Source of the DNA: Phellopilus nigrolimitatus
Lineage: Eukaryota > Basidiomycota > Agaricomycetes > Hymenochaetales > Hymenochaetaceae
Assembly (NCBI GenBank): GCA_021029095.1
Contig: JAJOHG010000600.1
Span: 1-12,163, forward strand
Direction: 5' to 3'
Length of the DNA: 12,163 bases
The number at the start of each line of letters is the position of its first letter. Within the stretch, counting starts at the first letter, position 1. The notes under the pieces are model-generated. The model did not search any database and was not told where the DNA came from. It worked only from the letters and a program-made list of their open reading frames with translations. This document shows, piece after piece, positions 1-7,206 of the stretch. A program made the translations under genes and the position numbers.

Positions 1-1452
1 TCGTTTCTGCGGTTTCGTGCGGGTTTAAACCTCTAGTAGTCATTAAAACTATACAGGGTATTGCTTAAGGTGTTTTGAGATCGAGTTTGAACTCAATATC
101 ACCCAGAGCTTCTGATGGTACTACTTATATTTGGCGAGCCAGTATTCGGGTTGTCGGATCGGGTACACCTAGTTGTTGGTGTGCTGTATGTACCTACGCA
201 CTCCCGAGTCAGCCAGCGCTAAATTTACTCTGTTCATCAATTTGTTCCCCGAGCCATTTTTTCATTCAAGCGCACTTAGCGAGGTCTCTATCGCCCTCAA
301 ACCTTCATTAGACAAGATTATCTCCGAGCCGCGCGGAACACAGCACTTCGATCCTTCGTGAAAGTTTCGCGTGACCTTGTAAAATGTTCTGAACGAGGTT
401 CAGGTGCGGGTACCTAGGCGCTGGCTGATTCTGTAATGCTATTTGACTTTTCGGTGCTGCATTTTTTTCGCTATTACTGTCCGTGATTGTTTCTGTGAGT
501 AACTTTTAGTTGTTCTCTTCGGAGAGTGCCGGAGCAGAAAATATAGTCTGGAAAACGTTTTTTGTTTGTGTAGTTTGCATGGACCGACAAAACCCTTTCG
601 ACAGAGAATAGACTCCAATACAACGGGAGGTAGATATTATGAACGACGACAGAAAAAAATCCTTATTTCATGCTCCTTATAAACTCCTACGTTCCTCTTG
701 TCTCTGCTTAACCGATAACATCTTTGAAGCAGTTTGTGTTCGTAGTCGGCGCGTCCTTTTTATACCCGCTACAAGAGCTTTAAAGAAGATGCATGAATGA
801 TCGCCCTTAGAGATCGACGACTTTCCAGAAAAAGAACTCATACCGACAAGTGGCCGTGCAAATGCAATTTTAGCGACTTTTGTTCTATTTTCTGCTGCCT
901 TCAAATAGCTTCAAGCAAGTCTCAAGTTCTATGATACATGTCGAGGTTGTATGTTTTACGCGACAATTACACATTTCTCGTCAGAATCCGCTCACTGAAC
1001 CATCTTCGCGGCTCATCGGGCCACTCACAGCATCCGGTCCGAGTCATTGCCTGTTCTCTTGCTTGTGACTCGCGTCAGACTACTTGCACATCGGAAGAAT
1101 TTCCAGGAGAGCACTCGCGGGTTAGGGGTTACTTTTCGCGTACCTTTCCCGCTCACCGGCTACCATATACATACTGAACGGAAACTAAGGCCAATGTCTT
1201 CGGTGCTCATCATGCTGCGAACCAAGCACCACCTATGATTTCGCCGGGGCTTACAAGCACCGCTTGAAACCTTTTACCTACTCGCTTGCACGTTGCTGCT
1301 ATCAATTTTAAATCTCTTTTACACGGTCTTCAATGTCGTGCCCAACCAATAGAGTAATACTACGCATATTTGCATACAGATTATCCTCTCTTCCTTGCGA
1401 AATTCCTGCCCTGCCTCAACTCGGTCGGAGCTCTTCTCAGCTGCCGCCCGGC
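1..1452. other. Left flank without a supportable gene
   Basis: No gene model holds here. Open frames on both strands are short, carry no recognised motif and do not splice into longer products. From about 690 rightwards the sequence is homologous to 3106-3763, with many substitutions and frame-breaking indels, so it reads as duplicated non-coding DNA downstream of the gene at 1453-1955. Between about 640 and 700 there is weak similarity to the 3062-3110 region, which may mean that an older duplicated unit once lay further left. On the minus strand, roughly 170-410 is open except for one TGA. That could be a decayed exon, but it may be chance. Confidence 0.4.
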
Positions 1453-1955
1453 TTACTTAGGCTTGGGCTTAGGCTTTCCAGACCCGGTCGTCGTAGTTAG
1501 CTTGCCTTTCGGTCGGAACTTGACTGTACTTTTCTCAAGCGAGAATTGAGTACGATTGTTTTCAAATGGCGAAGGAAGTGCTCGTACTGATTTTCCTCTG
1601 CATGCGGACGCGCCTCTTCACCCTTCCCAGAATCTCCAAGATCCCTTATAGACATATCAAATGAATGCATTTTCAAGCACGCCCGCGCTTAGCGAGGTAA
1701 GATCCACTCACGGATGATGTTTTTGGTCGGGGGATTCATCGGACGAAGCTCTTTTCCCCTCGTCTGTCGCTGTGTCCGCTGAAGTAGCAGCGGCTTCCGA
1801 TGAGAACCTGAGAATCATAATCAGCAACGCATAGCCTCATCTAACCGACTCGTGGCAGGGCTGATAATTATATGATCAGTGCATTTTTGGACTAACGTCT
1901 CTTCCCTGGCTTCGCCCGGCTGTGGGTAAGATTCAGATGCCAGAGTGTCTGGCAT
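1453..1955 (-). CDS. Small acidic protein with basic AT-hook-like C-terminus, type I copy 1
   Basis: Unrecognised family; spliced by eye. Exons on the minus strand: 1955-1897, 1807-1712, 1644-1588, 1528-1453, giving 95 aa. Introns of 89, 67 and 59 nt are all phase 2. Residues 1-70 are hydrophilic and rich in Glu, Asp, Ser, Thr and Ala, with no signal peptide or membrane segment. The last exon gives HTVKFRPKGKL (71-81), then a Thr-rich run and a Lys-Pro tail ending at TAA. The paralogue at 3764-4266 has the same exon layout and an identical stretch TSADTATDEGKR. Differences in the last exon are mostly silent or conservative in this frame, which supports coding. The first donor (GTTAGT) and third donor (GTACGA) are weaker than in the paralogue, so splicing may be impaired. 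The basic core resembles an AT-hook, so nucleic-acid binding is an inference only. Confidence 0.68.
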
Positions 1956-2280
1956 GATATGTCTCCGTTGCTACTATCGAGCGATGAGGGTATGTGAGAG
2001 ATGGATGTTAGATAGCAAGACGATAGGCGCTCGTATCCGGAATCACTTTATCCTGCTAATTCGGTCCGGCGCTAACACATGTACATAATCAACCCCTCTC
2101 TGACACAAGCCCCGGCACATCGATTAACTCGCAAAGTGAATTTAAAGAGCATGTAAAAAGACCAATAACAGATACTGAAAACAACAGTGAATAAACAGTA
2201 AATACAATGCCAATGATTTAATCCACGTAATAACGTAATTAAAGGAACGCCTTTATAGTGTTCAAGATGTTTTGAAAAAG
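1956..2280. other. Upstream region of the type I copy 1 gene
   Basis: Non-coding stretch between the 3' remnant of a type II gene (from 2281) and the gene starting at 1955 on the minus strand. It holds the conserved promoter block listed separately. The remainder, about 2111-2280, is AT-rich and aligns only loosely with 4431-4590 in unit B. An open minus-strand frame here (2314 down to 2072) is only partly homologous to coding sequence, at its first residues, and is not a gene. Confidence 0.5.
1999..2110 (-). promoter_or_regulatory. Conserved promoter block of type I gene, copy 1
   Basis: This 112-bp stretch upstream of the ATG at 1955 is unusually well kept between the two duplicated units (matches 4315-4430). 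It includes 28 identical bases at 2046-2073 and an identical 17-base stretch near 2087-2103. Read on the minus strand it contains AGGATAAAG, a weak TATA-like element, 91 nt before the start codon. Its high conservation against drifting surroundings suggests a shared regulatory role. Confidence 0.5.
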
Positions 2281-2338
2281 TACATCTTCCTTTTTGAGAA
2301 TGGCTACGTCTCATGATATCGCATCTTTCACCTATTTA

Positions 2339-2446
2339 CAGCGCTTTTACAAAACCTTGTCAGTGCGCGCAAAAAAAAAAAAAAAGTTGCGGCCCTCAGG
2401 GTGTGCCAAATAAGGCATTATTGCCTATTTGGGCGAAGTCGCGTTG
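2339..2446 (+). repeat. Left terminal inverted repeat of the element
   Basis: Outer 32 bases (2339-2370) are identical to the reverse complement of 2881-2912. A 15-A run follows, then GTTGCGGCC, then a subterminal near-palindrome (AAATAAGGCA / TTGCCTATTT), then GCGAAGTCGCGT. Relative to the right arm it carries 10 extra bases after GGCC. Confidence 0.8.
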
Positions 2447-2810
2447 TGATTGCCTCGTCCATTGTGCAGTTTGTTGTGTTGTGCAGCACACTGTCCGTGT
2501 CGAGCAGCTCGTAGATGCAGAACTGGAGTCAGTGGAATTATGCAGAGGCACCCGCACAATGTACAGCCAAAATTTGACATCAACTTCGCCGGTTTGCAAG
2601 CTACACCGCCGTCGTCTCTGGGAGACTTTAGCCTGCAGGAGCTCATGCAGGTACAATATTACTATCTTAGTTACTATCGAGAAGCCAAAATGCCAGCAAG
2701 TGCATGAGGGTAGTATTGGCTTGTCTTGTATAGCCAAAGAGCACGGACATTCAATTCCTCACTGATCTTTCGATAGGGCATGCATTGTACAACGACGACG
2801 AAAAAAAAAA

Positions 2811-2912
2811 AACCACGACGCGACTTCGCTCAAATAGGCAATAATGCCTTATTTGGCGGCCGCAACTTTTTTTTTTTTTTGCGCGCACTGACAAGGTTTT
2901 GTAAAAGCGCTG
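2811..2912 (-). repeat. Right terminal inverted repeat of the element
   Basis: Reverse-complement partner of the left repeat. It has the same order of blocks (GCGACTTCGC, the subterminal near-palindrome, GGCCGCAAC, a 14-T run, 32 terminal bases), but lacks the 10-base insert of the left arm. A second A run (about 2801-2812) lies just inside. Confidence 0.8.
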
Positions 2913-3114
2913 TAATCCCTCGCGAGAAATCCGCCTCCGTCACGAAACTTTGTGAGCGAACAAGCGATACGAAACAGAAGTAGAGAAGTAATAACGAAGG
3001 CACTTACGAATCTGTAAACGAATCTGTATTTCTATGTGATTCCACTTTTTCACTTGGGGTGTTCCTTTCCCTCTTATTCACTATGTTGTTATAAGCGAAG
3101 TCAATGCTTGTTTG

Positions 3115-3763
3115 CTAAAGCTTGGGATCTTGAAGAAGCTGTAATTGGAAGATACGGCCTGAATGATCGTCCTTTTCCGAAGAATTGATTCCGAGTGGCC
3201 GTGCAGATTTAAATTTAGCAATTTTGCCTTATTTCTGCCGCGGCTCAAGCAGAAGCATGTTCAGAGCGCCACCATGGTTATCGACTAACATTAGTTCTTT
3301 ACTCTATGCTGCCCTTTCTCCCCCTTCTTTTTGCCTTAATTGCTATTATCTGAGTCCACAGAACGACTGGAACTCCATAGTATGGCATGCCTGTCGTGCT
3401 GAGCACAAAACTCAAACGCGTGCGAATCTTCCTTGTGGCTCGCGTAGACTAATTGTATATGCGGGAAGGCCAGACTCAGAAAGAAAAGTCAACATGTTGA
3501 CGCTGTGTGTAACTTTCACTTCTTGCTCCATACATCAAACCTTGGAAAGTTTGCGGTAGATTTTCCAGCGACATTGACAAACGAATGGAATTCTCCAGTC
3601 ATTTGCTCAGTACGCATTTTAAAGGTTACTACATCAATCCATTCAAGCTCTGATGCCTCTTACAGTCGTCAATATCGTACCCAACGGAGTACGTACAGCA
3701 TAGCGTACAGACCATTATTCCTTTCTTCTGCCACATCTCGATTGGTATTATTTTCAGGCAGCG
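3115..3763. other. Non-coding DNA downstream of type I copy 2
   Basis: Homologous to about 700-1440 in unit A but strongly diverged. Open frames present here (for example 3185-3559 on the plus strand) are not preserved in the other copy because of indels, which argues against coding. No RNA gene or regulatory motif is recognised. Confidence 0.5.
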
Positions 3764-4266
3764 CTACTTTTTCCCACCACTCCCAGTCGTTGAACTCAGC
3801 TTGCCTCTCGGACGGAACTTGAGTGTGCTTATATATATTTCAAGTGAGAGATTGAGTACAATGGTGTCAAAAGCAAAGGAGAAGCACGTACTGCGTATCC
3901 TCAGTATGGGGATGTGCCTCTTCGCTCTTTCCGGAACTTTCCGGCTCCCTTGTCGCATGCACATATTTAAGCATGCGGCTAAGCAAGGCGATGGTGAGAG
4001 CACTCACGGATGAAGTTTCTGCTCGTCGGACTCAGGTGATCTTTTCCCCTCGTCTGTCGCTGTGTCCGCCGAGGTAGTGGCGACTTCCGCCGGATGACTG
4101 ACAATCAATCAGCAACGCATAGCCTCATCGAACCGACTCGGGGCAGGACAAAGCTCGCGCTGATCGCCATATGATCAGTACATTTCTGGACTCACGTTTC
4201 TTCTCTGGCTTCGTCCGGCTGTGTGGATGCTAGTGTATACACGTCCTTGAAAGGTGTGGCCGGCAT
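3764..4266 (-). CDS. Small acidic protein with basic AT-hook-like C-terminus, type I copy 2
   Basis: Best-supported member of the unrecognised family. Exons on the minus strand: 4266-4196, 4097-4008, 3948-3892, 3827-3764, giving 93 aa. Introns of 98, 59 and 64 nt are all phase 2, with donors GTGAGT, GTGAGT and GTACGT and acceptors TCAG, CAAG and TAAG. Residues 1-72 are hydrophilic and acidic (EAREET, TSADTATDEGKR at 32-43, ESDEQK). The last exon gives HTLKFRPRGKL (73-83), then a Ser/Thr/Gly run and two Lys before TAG. A second possible acceptor 12 nt into exon 3 would remove four residues in frame. There is no signal peptide or membrane span. Function is unknown; the basic core suggests DNA or RNA contact, as inference. 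The upstream block at 4315-4430 is its likely promoter. Confidence 0.72.
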
Positions 4267-4594
4267 GATAGATGCGTCTTCCGTTGGCGCTGGCAAGCGA
4301 TGAAGATATGTAGTAGATGGATGTTAGATAGCAAGGCGACAGGCGCTTGTACATATCTGAAATCGCTTTATCCTGCTAATTCGGTCCGGCGCTTACGCAT
4401 ATGCATAATCAACCCCTCTCTGATACGAGCAAACACACTTTAACGACTCGTAAGTTGAAATCATGAAAATGAGCATAAAGACGCAAAACCTGCTTTTAAA
4501 TAATGTAGGGATAGTACAATGTCGATACATTAGATAAATTAATTCGCGCGAGAAAGTTATTAAAAGAATGCCCTCAGCAAGTGAGCCTGATACG
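4267..4594. other. Intergenic region between type II and type I genes
   Basis: Holds the conserved promoter block (4315-4430) for the gene starting at 4266 on the minus strand. The rest, about 4431-4594, is AT-rich 3' flank of the type II gene. No further gene is supported; the minus-strand frame at 4393-4632 includes bases of the type II last exon but in the wrong frame. Confidence 0.5.
4315..4430 (-). promoter_or_regulatory. Conserved promoter block of type I gene, copy 2
   Basis: Counterpart of 1999-2110. It shares 28 identical bases (4366-4393), including the TATA-like AGGATAAAG on the minus strand 100 nt before the ATG at 4266, and the downstream AATCAACCCCTCTCTGA. No similar block was seen before the genes at 5139 or 6070. 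Confidence 0.5.
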
Positions 4595-5139
4595 TTAAAA
4601 AATAGTGCATCCTCCTCCTTGATGGTGACCATGTTTGCCGGTACCGCTACTCTTGTTTATTCGACCCCTCGGGAGAAATTTACCTCTGTCATATAATGTT
4701 GTGAACAAACAAGCGTTATGAACGAGAATAAATGGAACTTACAAATTTGTTCTTTTAACAGGTGGTCTTATCTTCTCATTTGGGTCATCCTCTTTTACTT
4801 GTCTGTGAACGACGATTCAGTATTTTTATAAGCAGTGGCGACTTCAACGTACGGAGGATTTGCGTCAGACCCACGCTCATCCGGCTTTTCAACGGCAGCA
4901 GCGCCATCAGCTATTTTTACGACATGGTTGGCAGGTAGCGAGTTTCCAGCCGACCTATAATGAACGCAGGAAGTAAGGCGCAGTTAATCGGGTCGCTCCT
5001 ACGCAAAAGCCGCCCCAGTGCAGATTACTCACCCATTCTCCTGTGCATCCTGGGGAGTGTTTGCTGCTGGCGTGTTTTCAGCGGCGGTCGCAGCTGCGGT
5101 AGGATCTCCGCGCGAGACGGCAGACTCGAAGTGCGACAT
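4595..5139 (-). CDS. Small Ala-rich protein with AT-hook-like core and C-terminal CTIF, type II
   Basis: Spliced minus-strand model. Exons 5139-5033, 4954-4853, 4802-4743 and 4685-4595 give 119 aa. Introns of 78, 50 and 57 nt are all phase 2, with donors GTGAGT, GTACGT and GTAAGT and acceptors TATAG, CACAG and GACAG. Residues 1-36 are Ala/Thr-rich, and about 37-80 are acidic with scattered Lys. Residues 90-99 (LGKFLPRGRI) match the basic core of the neighbouring genes. The tail is Ser/Gly/His-rich and ends G-G-G-C-T-I-F, which has the form of a CaaX prenylation box. Unspliced reading through intron 2 would stop at 4797, giving an 88-residue product instead. The duplicated remnant at 2281-3105 retains exon 3, its donor and the Cys-containing end, which supports the model. 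Function is not recognised. Confidence 0.68.
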
Positions 5140-5726
5140 TTTCAGGCGAATAGCTCACACCGGAAGCTCAGGGATGACAGTGGGTAGGTGACGGTGGGTG
5201 ATATCGATATCGCTAAGTAGGGGAAAATGAGTCGGGCGGCCTTCTATAATCGAGCCTCGCGCGAACGGCGACATAGCATCAGAGATGCCGGCGAAAGCAG
5301 TGACGACGCCCAAGTGGCTCCATCATCGCTTTGTTCAACAACCGTTGATCTTGTGTAGTTCGTCAATGAGAAGAGATTCCGTTCAGTACGTTTGCGACGA
5401 CATGCGGTCTGCCTGTGCAATAAGTCATACTGGCAGACTTCCAGAATTTCAGAGACGCTCGCTGATGACTTTCTCACGCTATAATCATTGTCAGGTCAAA
5501 ATAGATGAACACAAGGACACAGCAAATTCACGACATAGCATTGAGAAGGTTAGGAAAAACAGGGAAAAGTAACAGTCAGGAATAGTAAAAACTGGTGTAG
5601 GTAAAGCGGGTATTAAAATGTGGGCACAGCATAGAATGGGGTTCTAGAGGGACATGCTCGAGCACATCAGTTTGGCTTCACAGGAGCGCGGACGTCCATC
5701 GCACTTCCTAACGATTGATTCCCTCA
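5140..5726. other. Intergenic region between type II gene and the 76-aa gene
   Basis: Upstream sequence of the gene starting at 5139 (minus) and downstream flank of the gene ending at 5727 (minus). No clear TATA box was seen; CGATTATAGAAGG near 5240-5252 on the minus strand is a weak candidate. Overlapping open frames at 5244-5477 (minus) and 5285-5572 (plus) carry no family motif and no convincing splice signals. I see no gene here. Confidence 0.5.
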
Positions 5727-6070
5727 TCAAGACGTTGGCTTGCCGGGCGGAGGCGGGGGCGGCTTTGTGATGGTTGGCAAGCTTGGCCTTCCCCTAGGAG
5801 TCCACTTGAAAGGCGGAATGGCCCTGCCGGTATATTCAGCACAGGTTCGACGTTCAAAGGAATATAAAATCACTCAGGAACTTCAGCAGGGCTGTCAGAT
5901 GGAGACCTTTCATCGTCACTCTTGTCGCTGCGATACGATTGTGATAAGCAGTGATCGCCTAGAGGGAGGTCGCAGGAATGGGGAGCATACCTCGAGTTGC
6001 GTGAAGTTTTGTCTCGCGTATCGTCGCTGGAGACCGACTCAGAACTTTTGTTGACGATCTCTGGCTTCAT
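5727..6070 (-). CDS. Small Ser/Asp-rich protein with P-R-G-R-P AT-hook core and Pro-rich tail
   Basis: Fourth family member. Exons on the minus strand: 6070-5991, 5927-5874, 5823-5727, giving 76 aa. Introns of 63 and 50 nt are both phase 2. Residues 1-45 are very hydrophilic and rich in Ser, Asp, Lys and Glu. The last exon gives FKWTPRGRPSLP (50-61), which aligns with the KF-x-P-R-G-K core of the neighbours and contains the canonical AT-hook core P-R-G-R-P. A six-proline run and GKPTS follow, then TGA. Intron 1 is 63 nt with no stop, so retention would add 21 residues in frame, including two Cys. The second donor (GTGATT) is weak. A TATA box and a CT-rich leader precede the ATG, so it has its own promoter. 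DNA binding through the minor groove is inferred from the motif alone. Confidence 0.68.
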
Positions 6071-6142
6071 TGCAAAGAAATGACTGTCGTCTACGGTCGT
6101 AGGAGTTTTCCTTGACGGTTCGAGTCAGAGGAAGAGGCAGCG

Positions 6143-6150
6143 CTATATAC
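6143..6150 (-). promoter_or_regulatory. TATA box of the 76-aa gene
   Basis: GGTATATAGCG on the minus strand, about 75 nt before the ATG at 6070, followed by a CT-rich stretch (CTGCCTCTTCCTCTG). This layout is common for fungal RNA polymerase II promoters. Confidence 0.55.
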
Positions 6151-7133
6151 CTTTGTCTAAGCGCTCGCTCGCTGTCGGCTGTGACTCAACGCGTGTCGAA
6201 CTATACAGAAAGTAAGACGCTAGCACAGGAAAGCAGGTTCTCGCTGCACTTGTCTACTTCCACATCTTCAAAGTGATCCATAGAGGCTCGTGTCTATAAC
6301 GTTTGCTAGGACACAGATGACAGGAATACGGGGCGTCGACTCTTAGTGGAATGGCGTGCATTGCAGGTAGATACGGTAAATGTATGAAGAGCACAGGTAC
6401 GATCCTAGTCTCCGCGCCTGTAAACGAGGTGAACTTGGAACCGAACAACCTAGCAGGCTATACGATGCCAATTACCTTCGAGTTTCGAGGCAACAAGAGA
6501 TAGCGCAACAAGAGATGGCACCCTAACTGAAAGAACAGAACAACGGCACTGTGAAAACGCACCACTGTTCCTTGGAAACATTGCCTACAGACACGAAATG
6601 TTCCTCGCCTTCCTCTTTTCGCCAGGAGAAAGCCGTGCTTCATAGTGTAAGCGCGGCATTAGTATGGGCACGGGCCTGACCCGGGCATGAGGCGAGGCGG
6701 CTGTTAGCTTCTCCGGTACATGTTGTCTCAGTTCATAGCATTTGCTCGTGCCAAATACCATGGAGTTTTGATCTCTTGATTTGCATAGTATAACTAGAAA
6801 TAGCTTTGGAGCATTGTCAAAGTTTTATCGCCGAACTTAAAGTCAATTTCCTCATTGTAGATTGAAAGAAGAAACTCTCACCACAATGTCGGATAGCTTT
6901 CCAGATTAGTCCGCACATTGCATTGCTAAATGAATCATGCATGCAGTTTGAAACTGCGGCGCCGGGGCTCCTGAGAGATGAAATGAAGGTAACCGCCTGC
7001 ATTATATGAAAATTTGACATGGTTCCGAGTTCCGACTTCCCACGCGACGGCCGTGGCCATGGCTTTCAACACCCCTTTATACGCTCAGGCTTGTTCTTGA
7101 AAGCAGATGATACCGACAGGCCACAGCTATATG
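6151..7133. other. Divergent intergenic region
   Basis: Lies between the minus-strand 76-aa gene and the plus-strand WW-like gene, so it probably carries the upstream control regions of both. Short open frames on the minus strand (6254-6448, 6458-6643, 6817-7020) show neither the family's basic core nor splice-joined extensions. The only structure noticed is a 15-bp tandem pair at 6490-6519. Confidence 0.5.
6490..6519. repeat. Two-copy 15-bp tandem repeat
   Basis: GCAACAAGAGATAGC followed directly by GCAACAAGAGATGGC, with one mismatch. No function is apparent. Confidence 0.7.
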
Positions 7134-7142
7134 TATAAAAGG
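7134..7142 (+). promoter_or_regulatory. Canonical TATA box
   Basis: TATAAAAGG on the plus strand, the only strong TATA box facing right in this area. It lies about 260 nt before the ATG at 7395 and 65 nt before an ATG at 7207 that opens a 60-codon frame. It either drives a long leader for the WW-like gene or belongs to a small upstream reading frame. Confidence 0.5.
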
Positions 7143-7206
7143 ACTGGTTGTTAGGCGCAGACAAAAGCACAGAGAACGCTTGGGTCGGTAGTATTGATAG
7201 TCCTTC

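Larger units (their letters stand above)
2337..2914. mobile_element. Non-autonomous inverted-repeat element (MITE), TA target duplication
   Basis: A 574-bp element (2339-2912) with near-perfect terminal inverted repeats beginning CAGCGCTTTTACAAAACC, flanked by TA on both sides (2337-2338, 2913-2914). Unit B shows the related unfilled site near 4648-4665, so the insertion is directly supported. TA duplication and CAG ends fit the Tc1/mariner-pogo superfamily by established criteria. No transposase motif is readable, so it would have to be mobilised in trans. The interior, about 2450-2790, has overlapping open frames on both strands but none resembles a known protein; a captured host fragment is possible. 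Confidence 0.75.
690..3105. repeat. Tandem duplication, unit A
   Basis: Left unit of a direct duplication. It aligns with unit B (about 3106-4850) along its whole length once the inserted element at 2339-2912 is removed; offsets are about 2.31-2.37 kb. Long matches include the gene at 1453-1955 against 3764-4266, and a 28-nt identical stretch at 2046-2073 against 4366-4393. Non-coding parts have drifted much more than the exons, so the duplication is not recent. Edges are approximate. The right edge falls at a position matching intron 2 of the gene at 4595-5139, which explains why unit A holds only the 3' part of that gene. Confidence 0.7.
2281..3105 (-). pseudogene. 5'-truncated type II copy split by a MITE-like insertion
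   Basis: Remnant of a copy of the gene at 4595-5139. On the minus strand, about 3100-3008 aligns with that gene's intron 2 and exon 3, ending at an intact GTAAGT donor at 3007. The next intron has lost its acceptor: GACAG in the intact gene is GACGG here (2941-2937). The exon-4 match GG-FLARG then breaks at the inserted element (2339-2912). Beyond it, the C-terminal part resumes near 2310-2281 as HSQKGRCTF, against GHHQGGGCTIF in the intact gene, without its stop. Exons 1 and 2 are absent because the duplication breakpoint lies near 3105. It has no promoter of its own, so it was probably dead from birth. Confidence 0.62.
3106..4850. repeat. Tandem duplication, unit B
   Basis: Right unit of the direct duplication, aligned with about 690-3105. 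It contains the type I gene at 3764-4266, its conserved upstream block, and the 3' exons of the intact type II gene at 4595-5139. It lacks the 574-bp element of unit A. Similarity stops near 4850, inside intron 2 of the type II gene. Edges are approximate. Confidence 0.7.

Noticed and set aside
677..904. 75-codon minus-strand ORF in unit A
   Set aside because: The homologous stretch at about 3130-3240 has indels and stops in that frame, so coding is not conserved.
2396..2737. Minus-strand ORFs inside the element
   Set aside because: No transposase motifs (no DDE or helix-turn-helix pattern), and they overlap the repeat arms.
2313..2765. 150-codon plus-strand ORF
   Set aside because: It starts in flanking DNA and runs through the inverted repeat of the inserted element, translating its poly-A run; it matches no protein and is an artefact of the element.
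2371..2880. A and T runs as retroposon poly-A tails
   Set aside because: They sit symmetrically inside inverted repeats with TA-flanked ends, which fits a DNA element and not a retroposed copy.
3764..4003. 79-codon single-exon minus-strand ORF ending in the same stop
   Set aside because: It reads through an intron and takes exon 3 in the wrong frame; the spliced model is conserved between the two copies.
4795..5139. Two-exon, 88-aa version of the type II gene ending at the TAA at 4797
   Set aside because: A GTACGT donor and TTCACAG acceptor allow two more exons that keep phase 2 and reach the conserved basic core, with homology in the duplicated remnant. The short form may still exist as an isoform.
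1453..6070. The cluster as a mating-type pheromone locus
   Set aside because: Only one product ends in a CaaX-like box, with an atypical last residue; the others end in Lys or Ser, and no receptor gene is in the window.
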